From Kineococcus endophyticus (lineage in GTDB: Bacteria > Actinomycetota > Actinomycetes > Actinomycetales > Kineococcaceae), in NCBI RefSeq assembly GCF_040796495.1, contig NZ_JBFNQN010000007.1:224180-288179 (forward strand): a stretch of DNA of 64,000 bases, written 5' to 3'. Below, one piece after another: positions 53,777 through 64,000 of the stretch (positions are counted from its first letter, which is position 1; the number at the start of each line of letters is the position of its first letter). A model generated the notes under the pieces. It had not been told where the DNA came from, ran no database searches, and saw only the letters and a list, made by a program, of their open reading frames with translations. Position numbers and translations under genes: made by a program.

Positions 53777-56353
53777 GTGGACCTCGCTGCTCTCCCCGCC
53801 GACCAGGTCGAGCACGCCGCCGGGCTGCTCGAGCACGTGCTCGCGGAGCTGTCGGCCGGGACCAGCGAGCGCGACGTCCTGAGCCGGGCGGCCGGTCTGG
53901 TGGCCGACCTCGTCGACGCCGACGTCGTCGCCGTCTGCGAGGGCCCCCACGTCCACGGCGGGGTGGGGCTGGGGCAGCGGTTCCTGCCCGAGCGCGGGCT
54001 CGCCCGCGTCGTGCGCGACGGCGGCGGCGCCTTCGCCGTCCCCGGCCTCGGCCGCGTGCGCACGAGCGTCGTGGAGGTCCCCGGCCTGTCCGGCGTCCAC
54101 CTCGTCGTCGGGCGCTCGGACGAGCAGCGCGACCCCGACGAGGGTCTCGCCGCCGTCCGGCTCGTCGGGCGCGTCCTCGGTCTCGTCGTCCTGGGCCGGC
54201 ACGGCCGCGAGCGCGAGCGCTGGCACCGCCAGCAGGGTGCCCAGGGCGCCGCCGAGCGCACGAAGCTGCAGCAGGCCCTGCGCCAGCGCGAGCAGGTGCT
54301 CACGACGTCCGTCCGCTTCCAGCGCGCCGTCTCCAGCCGCCGGCCCCTGCCGGAGCTGCTCGTCCAGATCGCCGCCAGCTCCTCCGAGCTCATGGACGGC
54401 CGTGCCGTCACCCTCGTCCTGGCCGACCCGCGCTCGCAGATGCAGATGCGCGTCGTCGCCGCCGTCGGCGACCCCGTCCTGGACCCCGCGCTGGCGCTCG
54501 CCGCCGCGAACGCCCTCGGCGGCTTCGGCGTCGCCGTCGGCGACGAGGAGGTGCCCGCGGCCGCCGCCGTCCACATCAACGGCCGCAGCGTCGGCGCCCT
54601 CGTCCTGGACACCCGCGACAGCGGTCCGCTGGACCCCGTCGGCGCGACCGTGCTCCGGGCCTTCGCCGAGCACGCGAGCATGGCCCTCAGCCACGCCGAC
54701 ACCGTGCGCGCCGTCGAGGCCGCGTCCTCGGACTCCCTGACGAGCCTGCCGAACCGGGCGACGCTGCTGCGCCAGCTCGAGGTCGCGCTGCGCGTCACCG
54801 ACTCCGACGGTCTCGGGACGGCCGTGCTGTTCGTGGACCTCAACGGCTTCAAGCAGGTCAACGACTCCCTCGGGCACGCCGCCGGCGACGAGGTGTTGTC
54901 CCGCGTGGCCCGGCGCCTGCGGCGCTGCCTGCGGGGGGACGACGTCGCCGCCCGCCTCGGCGGGGACGAGTTCGCGCTCCTCGTGCGCGACGTCGACCCC
55001 GGCCGCGCCGCCCAGCGCATCGCGACCCGCGTGCAGACCGACGTGGCGATGCCGCTGGAGACGCACGGCACGACGGTGCGCGTCGGGGCCAGCATCGGCA
55101 TCGCCATCGCCGAGGACGGCGTCGGCGCCGCCGAGCTCCTGCGCCGCGCCGACAGCGCCATGTACATGGCCAAGGCCGAGTCGCACGCGGCCGGTCCGGC
55201 CGTCGCGGCCGGCACGGTCCCCGGGGGCGTGGTCGTCTTCGAGGCCGACATGCACGACGCCGACCGCCTGCGCCGCCAGCTCGAGCACGACCTGCTGCGC
55301 GCGGTGCAGGAGGACGAGTTCGAGCTCGCCTACCAGCCCATCGTCCGGCTCGCCGACGGTGCCGTCGTCGGCGCCGAGGCCCTCCTGCGCTGGCGGCACC
55401 GGACCCGCGGTGTCCTCGAACCGGGCGCCTTCCTCGCCGGGGCGGAGCGCTCGCCGGCCGTCGAGGAGCTCTGGCGCTGGGTGCTGCGCACGGCCTGCAC
55501 GCAGGCCGCCGCGTGGCGGGAGCAGGTGCCGGACCTGTCCGTCACCGTCAACCTGTCCGCCGCGCACGTCATGACGCGCGGTGCGGCCGACGACGTCCGC
55601 GCCGCGCTCACGGCCGCCGGCCTGGACCCCACCGCGCTCGTCCTCGACGTGCCCGCGGGCCTCCTCGCGGAGGACCCCGACATGCTCAACGCACGGCTGA
55701 AGAAGCTGCGGGCGACGGGGGCGCGGATCCTGCTCGACGACTTCGCCACCCTCGACCCCGGTCAGGGGGGCGTCCTGGCGGGTCACTCACTCGCGCCGCT
55801 GCGCCAGCTGCCCGTCGACGGCGTGAAGCTCGACCGCACGCTCATCGCCGAGATCGACGGTCCCGACGGCGTCGACGCGCTCGCCGCCGTGCGGACGCTG
55901 TGCGAACTCGGCGCCGCCCTCGACCTCGGTGTCGTCGCCGAGGGCGTGGAGCGCACCGAGCAGGCGGTGCTGCTCACCGAGGCCGGCTGCTCGGTCGCCC
56001 AGGGCATCCTGCTCGGGGCGCCCCGCTCGGTCGTCGAGCTCGGGTCGGAGCTGACGGCCGACGAGCTCGGCCCGGTCGAGCCGACGGCCGCCGTCCCGGC
56101 CCTGGCCGACCTCGTCGAGTTCACCGACGAGGCGGCGGGGGAGGCCCGGGAGGAGGGCACGGACGAGGGCCCGCTGGACGCGGCCGCCCTCTTCGCCCGG
56201 GAGTTCGGCCCGGCCCCCGTGCCCCGCGACGGCGCGCTGGCGATCCCGCTCGCCCCCTCGCCCCCGGCGGGCCGGGGACCCGCGCCCGTGCCCGTCCCGA
56301 TCAGCGGCGTGCGGCCCACCGACGTGCGGAGGATGCTGGACCAGTCGCGCTGA
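53777..56353 (+). CDS. GAF-GGDEF-EAL c-di-GMP protein
   Basis: Two GAF-like domains (roughly residues 10-160 and 185-320) precede a GGDEF domain with intact LGGDEFALL and a degenerate EAL domain. The EAL motif is present (GAEALLRWRH), but the LELTE Glu is replaced in LVLDVPAG and loop 6 reads DDFATLDPG instead of DDFGTGYS, so it is probably only a synthase or receptor. No membrane segment. Start uncertain: GTG 53777 or GTG 53699, the latter overlapping the YcaQ gene. Confidence 0.88.
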   Translation: MDLAALPADQVEHAAGLLEHVLAELSAGTSERDVLSRAAGLVADLVDADVVAVCEGPHVHGGVGLGQRFLPERGLARVVRDGGGAFAVPGLGRVRTSVVEVPGLSGVHLVVGRSDEQRDPDEGLAAVRLVGRVLGLVVLGRHGRERERWHRQQGAQGAAERTKLQQALRQREQVLTTSVRFQRAVSSRRPLPELLVQIAASSSELMDGRAVTLVLADPRSQMQMRVVAAVGDPVLDPALALAAANALGGFGVAVGDEEVPAAAAVHINGRSVGALVLDTRDSGPLDPVGATVLRAFAEHASMALSHADTVRAVEAASSDSLTSLPNRATLLRQLEVALRVTDSDGLGTAVLFVDLNGFKQVNDSLGHAAGDEVLSRVARRLRRCLRGDDVAARLGGDEFALLVRDVDPGRAAQRIATRVQTDVAMPLETHGTTVRVGASIGIAIAEDGVGAAELLRRADSAMYMAKAESHAAGPAVAAGTVPGGVVVFEADMHDADRLRRQLEHDLLRAVQEDEFELAYQPIVRLADGAVVGAEALLRWRHRTRGVLEPGAFLAGAERSPAVEELWRWVLRTACTQAAAWREQVPDLSVTVNLSAAHVMTRGAADDVRAALTAAGLDPTALVLDVPAGLLAEDPDMLNARLKKLRATGARILLDDFATLDPGQGGVLAGHSLAPLRQLPVDGVKLDRTLIAEIDGPDGVDALAAVRTLCELGAALDLGVVAEGVERTEQAVLLTEAGCSVAQGILLGAPRSVVELGSELTADELGPVEPTAAVPALADLVEFTDEAAGEAREEGTDEGPLDAAALFAREFGPAPVPRDGALAIPLAPSPPAGRGPAPVPVPISGVRPTDVRRMLDQSR

Positions 56354-56410
56354 GCCACCTCTGCTGTCCCAGGGTCACCGTGAGGTCCCCGTCACCCCGC
56401 GTTGCGCCGC

Positions 56411-56416
56411 TAGAGT
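56411..56416 (+). promoter_or_regulatory. -10 element of secA
   Basis: TAGAGT, 6 nt, GTG 56423, no ribosome site between; a leaderless secA message is predicted. Confidence 0.55.
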
Positions 56417-56422
56417 GATGGG

Positions 56423-59110
<2,688 letters not shown>

Positions 59111-59126
59111 CCCCCTGGCGCCGGCC

Positions 59127-59155
59127 GGGTCACCGCGTCTCGAGCGCGGTGACCC
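59127..59155. terminator. Bidirectional hairpin between secA and the Rv3235-like gene
   Basis: An 11-bp perfect stem (59127-59137 with 59145-59155) and loop TCTCGAG lie at the meeting point of the two convergent genes and include the stop of the minus-strand gene. Confidence 0.65.
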
Positions 59156-59642
59156 GCCACCGGTCGCCGGAGCGGTCGGTGCACCGCTCGACGCGCAGCG
59201 CCGCCGCCTTGACGCGGTCGCCGTCGCGCAGCACCGCGCTCACCTCCGCGATCCCGTCGAACGGGAACGAGACGCGCAGCGAGGACACGTGCGCGGCCCG
59301 GACGGCGCCGCGCGCCGCCGGCCGCACACGTGAGCGCAGCCGGGCCTGCACGGCCGCCTTGCGCTGGACACCGCTGTAGATGTCGGCGCTGGACCAGCGC
59401 AGCAGCTGCTGCGTCGGCCGCTGCCCGGACAGGACCTCCAGCAGCGTCACGAGGTACCGCTTCGTCCAGCCCGTGACCTCCGGCAGCTCTGCGGGCGGCA
59501 GCAGCCGCAGGTCCTGCAGCTCCAGCTCGAGGACGCCCTGGTCCGGGCTGAGGTGCGTGAGGACCGGCCCCTCGGCGCCGAAGGCGTCCTCGTCGTCGAC
59601 GTAGCGGGGCAGCCGTCCGGTGCGGGTGGCGGTGCTGGGCAC
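59130..59642 (-). CDS. Rv3235-family protein
   Basis: The 170-residue protein has a basic start, an acidic stretch, and a core TGWTKRYLVTLLEVLSGQRPTQQLLRWSSADIYSGVQRKAA, typical of the Rv3235/DUF6459 family that accompanies secA in actinobacteria. The C-terminal part (VSSLRVSFPFDGIAEVSAVLRDGDRVKAAALRVE) looks like a curved sheet of the NTF2 type. The function is unknown. GTG 59642 has GAGGAG upstream and follows the LysM gene by 46 bp. Confidence 0.87.
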   Translation of the reverse strand: MPSTATRTGRLPRYVDDEDAFGAEGPVLTHLSPDQGVLELELQDLRLLPPAELPEVTGWTKRYLVTLLEVLSGQRPTQQLLRWSSADIYSGVQRKAAVQARLRSRVRPAARGAVRAAHVSSLRVSFPFDGIAEVSAVLRDGDRVKAAALRVERCTDRSGDRWRVTALETR

Positions 59643-59688
59643 GGGGGTTCTCCTCGGCGGGATCGGGTCGGTCGGGTCGGGGGAGTTC

Positions 59689-60324
59689 TCAGGGCAGGCG
59701 CAGGACCTGGCCCGGCAGCAGCCGGTCGGGGTCGTCCCCGATGACGTGGGCGTTCGCGGCGTAGAGGCGCTCCTGCTCCGCCAGGACCTGGCCGCGGGTG
59801 GCGTCCGGGCCGAGCCGGCGCTCGGCGAGCGACCAGAGGCTGTCGCCGCGCAGCACCACGACCTCGCCGGCGACGTCCCGGGTGGGGGCGGTCCGCGGAG
59901 CTGGCGCGTCCCACCCGACCTCCACGGGCGCCGCACGGCTCGCCGCCGTCGGCCACCCCGGGTCGAGCGTCGCCGTGGCGGCCCACCCGACCTCGGGAAC
60001 CGCCGGCGACGCAGCCTGGGCGGACAGCGCGGCGGACCCCAGGAGCAGCCCGACGACGAGCGCGACGAGTCGTCGCACGACGGCCGGCACCCCCGGTGTG
60101 AGGCGGACGGCGCGCCGGGGGGAGCGGCGGACCCGCACCTCGTCAACGACCGCGACCACGACGCTGAGGGCGAGCCACAGCGCCACCGCGAGGCCGACCA
60201 CGACGCACACACCGACGACGACCTCGGCGGGGTCCTGGCTGCCGAGGAACGGTGGGCGCACGATGGGGCTCCTGAGGGGTTCGGGCGGCGGTTGGATGTC
60301 GTTTGCTGCTGTTTGCTGCGGCAT
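59689..60324 (-). CDS. LysM-domain membrane protein
   Basis: Two membrane helices (about residues 38-60 and 85-105) precede a Pro/Ala linker and a C-terminal LysM domain, with GDSLWSLAERRLG and NAHVIGDDPDRLLPGQVLRLP. LysM binds peptidoglycan, so this end should face the cell wall. ATG 60324 starts a 211-residue protein; a longer reading to 60399 is possible. It is probably in one operon with the Rv3235-family gene. Confidence 0.85.
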   Translation of the reverse strand: MPQQTAANDIQPPPEPLRSPIVRPPFLGSQDPAEVVVGVCVVVGLAVALWLALSVVVAVVDEVRVRRSPRRAVRLTPGVPAVVRRLVALVVGLLLGSAALSAQAASPAVPEVGWAATATLDPGWPTAASRAAPVEVGWDAPAPRTAPTRDVAGEVVVLRGDSLWSLAERRLGPDATRGQVLAEQERLYAANAHVIGDDPDRLLPGQVLRLP

Positions 60325-60451
60325 GTCTACCGAGACCCTGTGCGGCGGACCAGGGAACGGTCCGGGGTGCGCCCGATCGGAGGGCACCGGCTGACGCACC
60401 GTCAGGCGAGGTCACCGGCGCCGTCACGCGCGGTGCTGACGCGTGCGCTCG

Positions 60452-60457
60452 TACCGT
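60452..60457 (+). promoter_or_regulatory. -10 element of the 183-aa gene
   Basis: TACCGT, 7 nt, GTG 60465; leaderless start predicted. Confidence 0.45.
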
Positions 60458-60464
60458 GGGACGC

Positions 60465-61016
60465 GTGCGCTGGGACGACCTGTTCGACGACCTCGAGGGT
60501 CAGGCCGAGCACGCGCGCCGGCAGGACCTCGCGGCGGAGGTGGCCGACCGCACGCGGCGCGAGCAGGCGACGGTGGTCCTCGCCGACCGCGTGCGCGCAG
60601 CCCGGGGTGCGCTGACGTGGTCGCTGCTTGACGGGTCGACGCTCGTGGGTCGGGTGCTCTCGGCGGGGCCGGGGTGGTACCTGCTGACGGCCGGCGCCGG
60701 TCCGGAGGCCGACGGCCCCCAGGGGCGTCAGGTGCTGCTGCCCGCCGACGCCGTCGTCGGGGTGCGCGGTGTGCCGGACTGGAGCGCCCCGCCGCTGAGC
60801 CCGGTCGCGGCGCGACGCACGTTCCTCATGGCCTTGCGGGCGCTCGGCGAGGCGGGGGTGCGGGTGCGGGTGCGCACGGCCACGGGCTCGCACGTCGCAC
60901 GCCTGGGCCGGGTGGGGGCCGACCACGTCGACCTGCTGCCGGGGGAGGGGGCGGACCGGGACGAGGTCCTGACGCTGCCGTTCGCGGCGGTGCTGGCGGT
61001 GCACGAGGCCCCGTGA
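60465..61016 (+). CDS. Conserved hypothetical protein, 183 aa
   Basis: A charged helical start (VRWDDLFDDLEGQAEHARRQDLAAEVADRTRRE) is followed by repeated beta-type segments (LLDGSTLVGRVLSAGPGWYLL and VRVRTATGSHVARLGRVGADHVDLLPG), like a small SH3-like fold present twice. No name can be given. It lies where actinobacteria keep a similar small gene next to the HTH gene downstream, on which it converges. Confidence 0.7.
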   Translation: MRWDDLFDDLEGQAEHARRQDLAAEVADRTRREQATVVLADRVRAARGALTWSLLDGSTLVGRVLSAGPGWYLLTAGAGPEADGPQGRQVLLPADAVVGVRGVPDWSAPPLSPVAARRTFLMALRALGEAGVRVRVRTATGSHVARLGRVGADHVDLLPGEGADRDEVLTLPFAAVLAVHEAP

Positions 61017-61031
61017 GGGCCCCGGGCGCAC

Positions 61032-61253
61032 TCAGACGGTGTGGTCCTCGCCGCCGGCGAGGACGATCTCCCGGGTCTGCGCGTACATGCGCTGGATGTA
61101 GTCCTCGAGCTCGGTGTCCTCGACGCGCCACTGGCCCCGGCCACCGACCTTGATGGCGCGCAGCTCACCCGTCCGGACCAGCGCGTAGGCCTGGGCCGAG
61201 GAGATCGCGAGCGTCTCGGCGACGTCCGCGAGCGGGAGGAATCGAGCAGGCAC
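61032..61253 (-). CDS. Excisionase/MerR-type helix-turn-helix protein, 73 aa
   Basis: The sequence LPLADVAETLAISSAQAYALVRTGELRAIKVGGRGQWRVEDTELEDYI is a complete winged helix of the excisionase family. The GTG at 61253 follows AGGAGA at a good distance; an upstream start at 61313 is less likely. Though named after phage excisionases, such proteins are chromosomal regulators in actinobacteria, and no phage gene is near. Confidence 0.87.
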   Translation of the reverse strand: MPARFLPLADVAETLAISSAQAYALVRTGELRAIKVGGRGQWRVEDTELEDYIQRMYAQTREIVLAGGEDHTV

Positions 61254-61441
61254 GCTGGCTCTCCTGAGCACTCGAGGGGCACTGTCGGGCACGGGACCCG
61301 GCGGTGTCCGCATCCTGCCACGACGTCACCCGGTCGCCTCTGGCCCGATCGGGTGGCCTGTGGACAACCGCGGGGGGCCGAGGTCGCGGAGCCCCACCAT
61401 GACTGTCGACCAGGACGGACGGGCGAGGGACGGGTGGACGG

Positions 61442-62182
61442 GTGCGGACAGCGGTGCGACCGGTGCGAGGGCGGGACGTCGGCGCGGGGGGCACGACCGG
61501 AACGACGACCCGCAGGGTGGTGGCGCCCTCGTGGCGCGACCCGCGGCTGCTCGTCGGAGTCCTCCTCGTGACGGGCAGCGTGGTCCTCGGCAGCGTCGTC
61601 GTCGGGCAGGCGCGGGACACCACCACGGTGTGGGGCCTGGCGCACGCCGTCGGCGCCGGTCAGCGCCTCACCTCCGCCGACCTGACGGTGGTCGAGGTGC
61701 GCCTCGACGCCACGACGGCCGCGCGGTACGTGCCGACGGACACCCCGGCGGACGCCGCCCTGGGCGAGCGGGCCGTTGCGCTGCGCGGTCTGGGGGCCGG
61801 CGAACTGCTGCCCCGCGCCTCCGTGGGGCGTGCGGACGACCTGTCCGCCCGGCCCGTCACCGTGCCGGTCGAGGGCGCCGTCCCGCCCGGGCTCGTGGTC
61901 GGGTCCCTCGTCGACGTCTGGGTCGTCCCGGCGCGCGACGCCGGCACCCTCGCCGGGTCGACGGACGGCGCGCAGGCGGCGCCGGCCCCGGAGCAGCTCG
62001 TCGCCTCGGCCGAGGTGGCGTCTGTGGTCACCGGCGGCGGGGCGCTCGCGACCCGCTCCGGCGCGGACGTCCAGGTCGTCGTCCCGCAGGACGCCCTGCC
62101 CGCCGTGCTGCAGGCGGTCACGGCCGACGACGACCTCGTCCTCGTGCCCGTGCCCGGCAGCGCTCCCGGCGGTGGCGCGTGA
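61442..62182 (+). CDS. SAF-domain protein, CpaB/RcpC-like
   Basis: A basic start, one membrane helix (about residues 36-56, LLVGVLLVTGSVVLGSVVVG) and a SAF domain (LAHAVGAGQRLTSADLTVVEVRL through ALRGLGAGELLPRASV) make this a CpaB-like protein of Flp/Tad pilus assembly. The 246-residue protein ends in a beta-rich domain. GTG 61442 overlaps no other gene; the next gene starts at its stop. Other tad genes are absent from the window. Confidence 0.85.
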   Translation: MRTAVRPVRGRDVGAGGTTGTTTRRVVAPSWRDPRLLVGVLLVTGSVVLGSVVVGQARDTTTVWGLAHAVGAGQRLTSADLTVVEVRLDATTAARYVPTDTPADAALGERAVALRGLGAGELLPRASVGRADDLSARPVTVPVEGAVPPGLVVGSLVDVWVVPARDAGTLAGSTDGAQAAPAPEQLVASAEVASVVTGGGALATRSGADVQVVVPQDALPAVLQAVTADDDLVLVPVPGSAPGGGA

Positions 62183-63444
62183 GCCTGCCCGTCCTCGTCG
62201 CCGTCCCCGGTCCGGCGGAGTCCCGGTTGCTCGCCGGCTGGGAGCCGCTGCGGCGCGAGGTCGTCGTCGTCCGCCGGTGCGCCGACGTCGCCGACGTCCT
62301 GGCTGCGGTGGGTGCGGGTCTGGCGCGCGCCGTCGTCCTGGGTGCCGACCTGCCGGGGGTCGACACGGAGGTGCTCGCGGACCTGCGACGACGGGGCGTC
62401 GGGACCGTCGTCCTGCTGCCCGCCGGGGCGGCCGGGGAGGACGCCGAACGGCGGTGGCGCGGGCTCGGTGCGACGCGGTTCTCCGTCGAGGACCGACCTC
62501 CCGCCGACGTCGCCCGCGAGGTCGCGCTCGCGGCCGCAGCGGAGCAGACGCCCCCGACGTCGCCGGCGGAGACCGGTGTCGAGGAGGCGTTCGGCGCTCC
62601 CGGACGAACGGTCGCGGTGTGGGGACCCCACGGGTCCTGCGGTCGGACGACCGTCGCGGTCAACGTGGCCGCCGAACTGGGCGAGGCGGGACGCAGCGTG
62701 CTGCTGGTGGACGCGGACGCCCGCGGTGCGTCCGTGGGGCAGTCCCTGGGGCTGCTCGACGACGCGCCGTCGCTGCTGGCCTGCGTCCGCGCCGCGGCGG
62801 ACGGTCGTCTCGACGCCGCTGGCCTCGCGGCGCGGGCGGCGGTGGTCGGTGAGGGTCTGCACGTGCTGACGGGGGCCCCCGACGGTGCCCGCTGGGGAGA
62901 ACTGCGCCCGACGGCGCTGCGGCGCGTCCTGGAGGTGGGGGCGCTCGCGCACGACTGGACGGTGGTCGACCTGTCCGGCGGGACGGACGACCTCGCGGAG
63001 GAGGAGTCGGGGCGTGACGCGGTGCTGGCGACGGTCCTCGGCACCGCGGACGTGGTCCTCGTCGTGGGGGCTGCGGACCCCGTCGGTCTGCAGCGCTTCG
63101 CCCGCGCGTGGACGCGTCTGCCGGACCTGGCCCCGGACGCAGTCGTCGTCCCCGTCGTCAACCGCCTGCGCGCCAGCGCGGTGGGCAGCCCCGCCGCCCG
63201 GCGCGTGAGCTCGCTGCTCCGACGGGTCGTGGGTGTCGAGGGGGTCTGGACCGTGCCCGACGACGTGGTCGTCGACGAGGCGCTCCTCACCGGGAGGCCG
63301 CTGGCGGAGCACGCCGCGCGGTCGGCCGCTCGCGTGGCGCTGCGGGATCTCGCGGCTCACGTCGAGGACGTCGCCGACGCTCCCGACACCCCGCCGGCGG
63401 AGGACGTGACAGCGGGATTTGACCCGCTGCTGGCCCGCAGTTAA
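62179..63444 (+). CDS. CpaE/MinD-like P-loop protein with altered Walker lysine
   Basis: A receiver-like N-terminal half (residues 1-130) is joined to a MinD-type domain. The Walker A position reads VWGPHGSCGRTTVAVNVAAEL, with Arg for the invariant Lys; the switch is LLVDADARGASVGQSLG and Walker B TVVDLSGG. The CpaE role is to place the pilus machinery at the cell pole. With the Lys replaced, ATP hydrolysis is doubtful, although similar Arg forms occur in actinobacteria. GTG 62179 overlaps the SAF gene stop. The rrn promoters begin in its last codons. Confidence 0.82.
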   Translation: MSLPVLVAVPGPAESRLLAGWEPLRREVVVVRRCADVADVLAAVGAGLARAVVLGADLPGVDTEVLADLRRRGVGTVVLLPAGAAGEDAERRWRGLGATRFSVEDRPPADVAREVALAAAAEQTPPTSPAETGVEEAFGAPGRTVAVWGPHGSCGRTTVAVNVAAELGEAGRSVLLVDADARGASVGQSLGLLDDAPSLLACVRAAADGRLDAAGLAARAAVVGEGLHVLTGAPDGARWGELRPTALRRVLEVGALAHDWTVVDLSGGTDDLAEEESGRDAVLATVLGTADVVLVVGAADPVGLQRFARAWTRLPDLAPDAVVVPVVNRLRASAVGSPAARRVSSLLRRVVGVEGVWTVPDDVVVDEALLTGRPLAEHAARSAARVALRDLAAHVEDVADAPDTPPAEDVTAGFDPLLARS

Positions 63445-63447
63445 CGT
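63419..63447 (+). promoter_or_regulatory. Candidate rrn promoter P1
   Basis: TTGACC (63419-63424), 17 bp, TAACGT (63442-63447), overlapping the 3' end of the CpaE-like gene. Confidence 0.5.
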
Positions 63448-63580
63448 AGTTGTCACACCCCAGCGGGGAGGAACGGACGGGCAACCGGCCGGTTCCCGCG
63501 GGTGGATCGGGACTCTCCCAAGGACACCGGCCAGGTTTCGCTCAAGAGCGTGCACCGGGTGCCGATGAACAAGGAGCGTC

Positions 63581-63608
63581 CTGACCGGGCCGAAGAGCCC
63601 GGTACGCT
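63581..63608 (+). promoter_or_regulatory. Candidate rrn promoter P2
   Basis: CTGACC (63581-63586), 16 bp, TACGCT (63603-63608). Confidence 0.4.
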
Positions 63609-63644
63609 GGGACGAAGTCCGCAGACGAGAAGCCGCGAAAGCGG

Positions 63645-63673
63645 TTGACAGTCGTGCGTCCGGTTCTTGAGAA
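63645..63673 (+). promoter_or_regulatory. Candidate rrn promoter P3 or antitermination element
   Basis: TTGACA (63645-63650), 17 bp, TGAGAA. The -10 overlaps TTGAGAACTCAACAGTG (63667-63683), a sequence commonly found before actinobacterial rRNA genes, which may rather be part of the antitermination/processing leader. Confidence 0.35.
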
Positions 63674-63879
63674 CTCAACAGTGCGCTAGAAATATGTTGA
63701 TGCCAATGCATTAACCCCCAATGGTCTTCACTCCTGTGTGGGTGGGGATCGGGGTTCCTTTGGGATCTACCCCCGTGCCGGCTTGCCAGCTCGGTGCGGG
63801 GTTTGGAGTCCAAGGTCAACTATGAAGTGAAATGATCTAGGTTGCTCGGCTGCTTTGGTGGCTGGTGATCGATGGTTTT
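63674..63879 (+). other. 16S rRNA leader
   Basis: This stretch has lower GC than the rest of the window and several short inverted repeats (for example CCCCGTGCCGGC with GCTCGGTGCGGGG near 63773-63801), expected of an rrn processing leader. No protein gene is seen. Confidence 0.65.
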
Positions 63880-64000
63880 TCGACGGAGAGTTTGATCCTG
63901 GCTCAGGACGAACGCTGGCGGCGTGCTTAACACATGCAAGTCGAACGGTGAAGCCCTTCGGGGTGGATCAGTGGCGAACGGGTGAGTAACACGTGAGCAA
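63880..64000 (+). rRNA. rrs: 16S ribosomal RNA, 5' end (partial)
   Basis: AGAGTTTGATCCTGGCTCAG begins at 63887, which is E. coli position 8, so the mature 5' end is near 63880. It continues with GACGAACGCTGGCGGCGTGC and the V1 region GTGAAGCCCTTCGGGGTGGA. The gene runs off the window. The V1 text fits Kineosporiaceae. Confidence 0.98.

Noticed and set aside
61032..61253. Phage excisionase as sign of a prophage
   Set aside because: No integrase, attachment repeats or phage genes nearby; the protein fits chromosomal HTH regulators.
63445..63580. c-di-AMP (ydaO) riboswitch before the rrn promoters
   Set aside because: GGGTGGATC resembles one core piece, but the rest of the consensus is absent and no fitting gene follows.

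Overview
This is a 64-kb piece of a very GC-rich actinobacterial chromosome. Gene order, F420 biosynthesis genes, a WhiB regulator, MtrAB-LpqB, and the start of the 16S rRNA gene at the right edge suggest a Kineococcus-like member of the Kineosporiaceae. The genus is an inference. I found no CRISPR array, insertion sequence, prophage gene or tRNA.

The backbone follows the order known from Mycobacterium tuberculosis around Rv3235-Rv3262: F420 genes (cofD/fbiA, cofE/fbiB), whiB, a Rv3259-like metallopeptidase-family protein, DUF3499, phosphomannomutase, Trm112-like, SIS-domain sugar isomerase, sahH, mtrA-mtrB-lpqB, a comF-like gene, hpf, secA and a Rv3235-family gene. A membrane gene set often found beside mtrAB in other actinobacteria (RDD, SpoIIM, DUF58, MoxR, DUF4350, DUF4129, a large multi-spanning protein) is also present, but split by other genes.

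Layout: 1-2358, exporter 3' end, an AlkA-like gene broken by an in-frame TAG, and a cyclase-family gene. 2362-5065, F420 genes and whiB. 5210-9422, a conservon-type module (sensor kinase, roadblock, DUF742, GTPase). 9443-15318, mannose metabolism and methyl cycle. 15398-18847, a GDSL hydrolase, glgX and small genes. 18869-24870, RDD and spoIIM flanking an S9 peptidase, a stand-alone GAPDH and a GlxA-type regulator. 24837-40335, about 15.5 kb of accessory genes: AAA ATPase, serine hydrolase, HNH/DUF222 protein, GGDEF-EAL protein, two heterodimeric ABC exporter pairs and a lone roadblock protein, ending in a repeat-dense non-coding block. 40336-49862, DUF58-MoxR cluster and mtrAB-lpqB. 49926-59110, comF, hpf, an orphan response regulator, a YcaQ-like protein, a GAF-GGDEF-EAL protein and secA. 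59130-63444, Rv3235-like, LysM, HTH, SAF and CpaE-like genes. 63419-64000, rrn promoters, leader and 16S start.

The observations I rate highest are: a DtxR/IdeR/DmdR-like iron box on the start of an ABC exporter operon that also carries a c-di-GMP gene; the exactly complementary loss of ATPase motifs in that ABC pair; a set of about 18 genes with a rigid promoter-to-start geometry predicting leaderless mRNAs, including one divergent pair whose -10 elements overlap; and the 117-bp direct repeats at the border of the accessory block. Product names rest on motif recognition by eye; no database search was possible.
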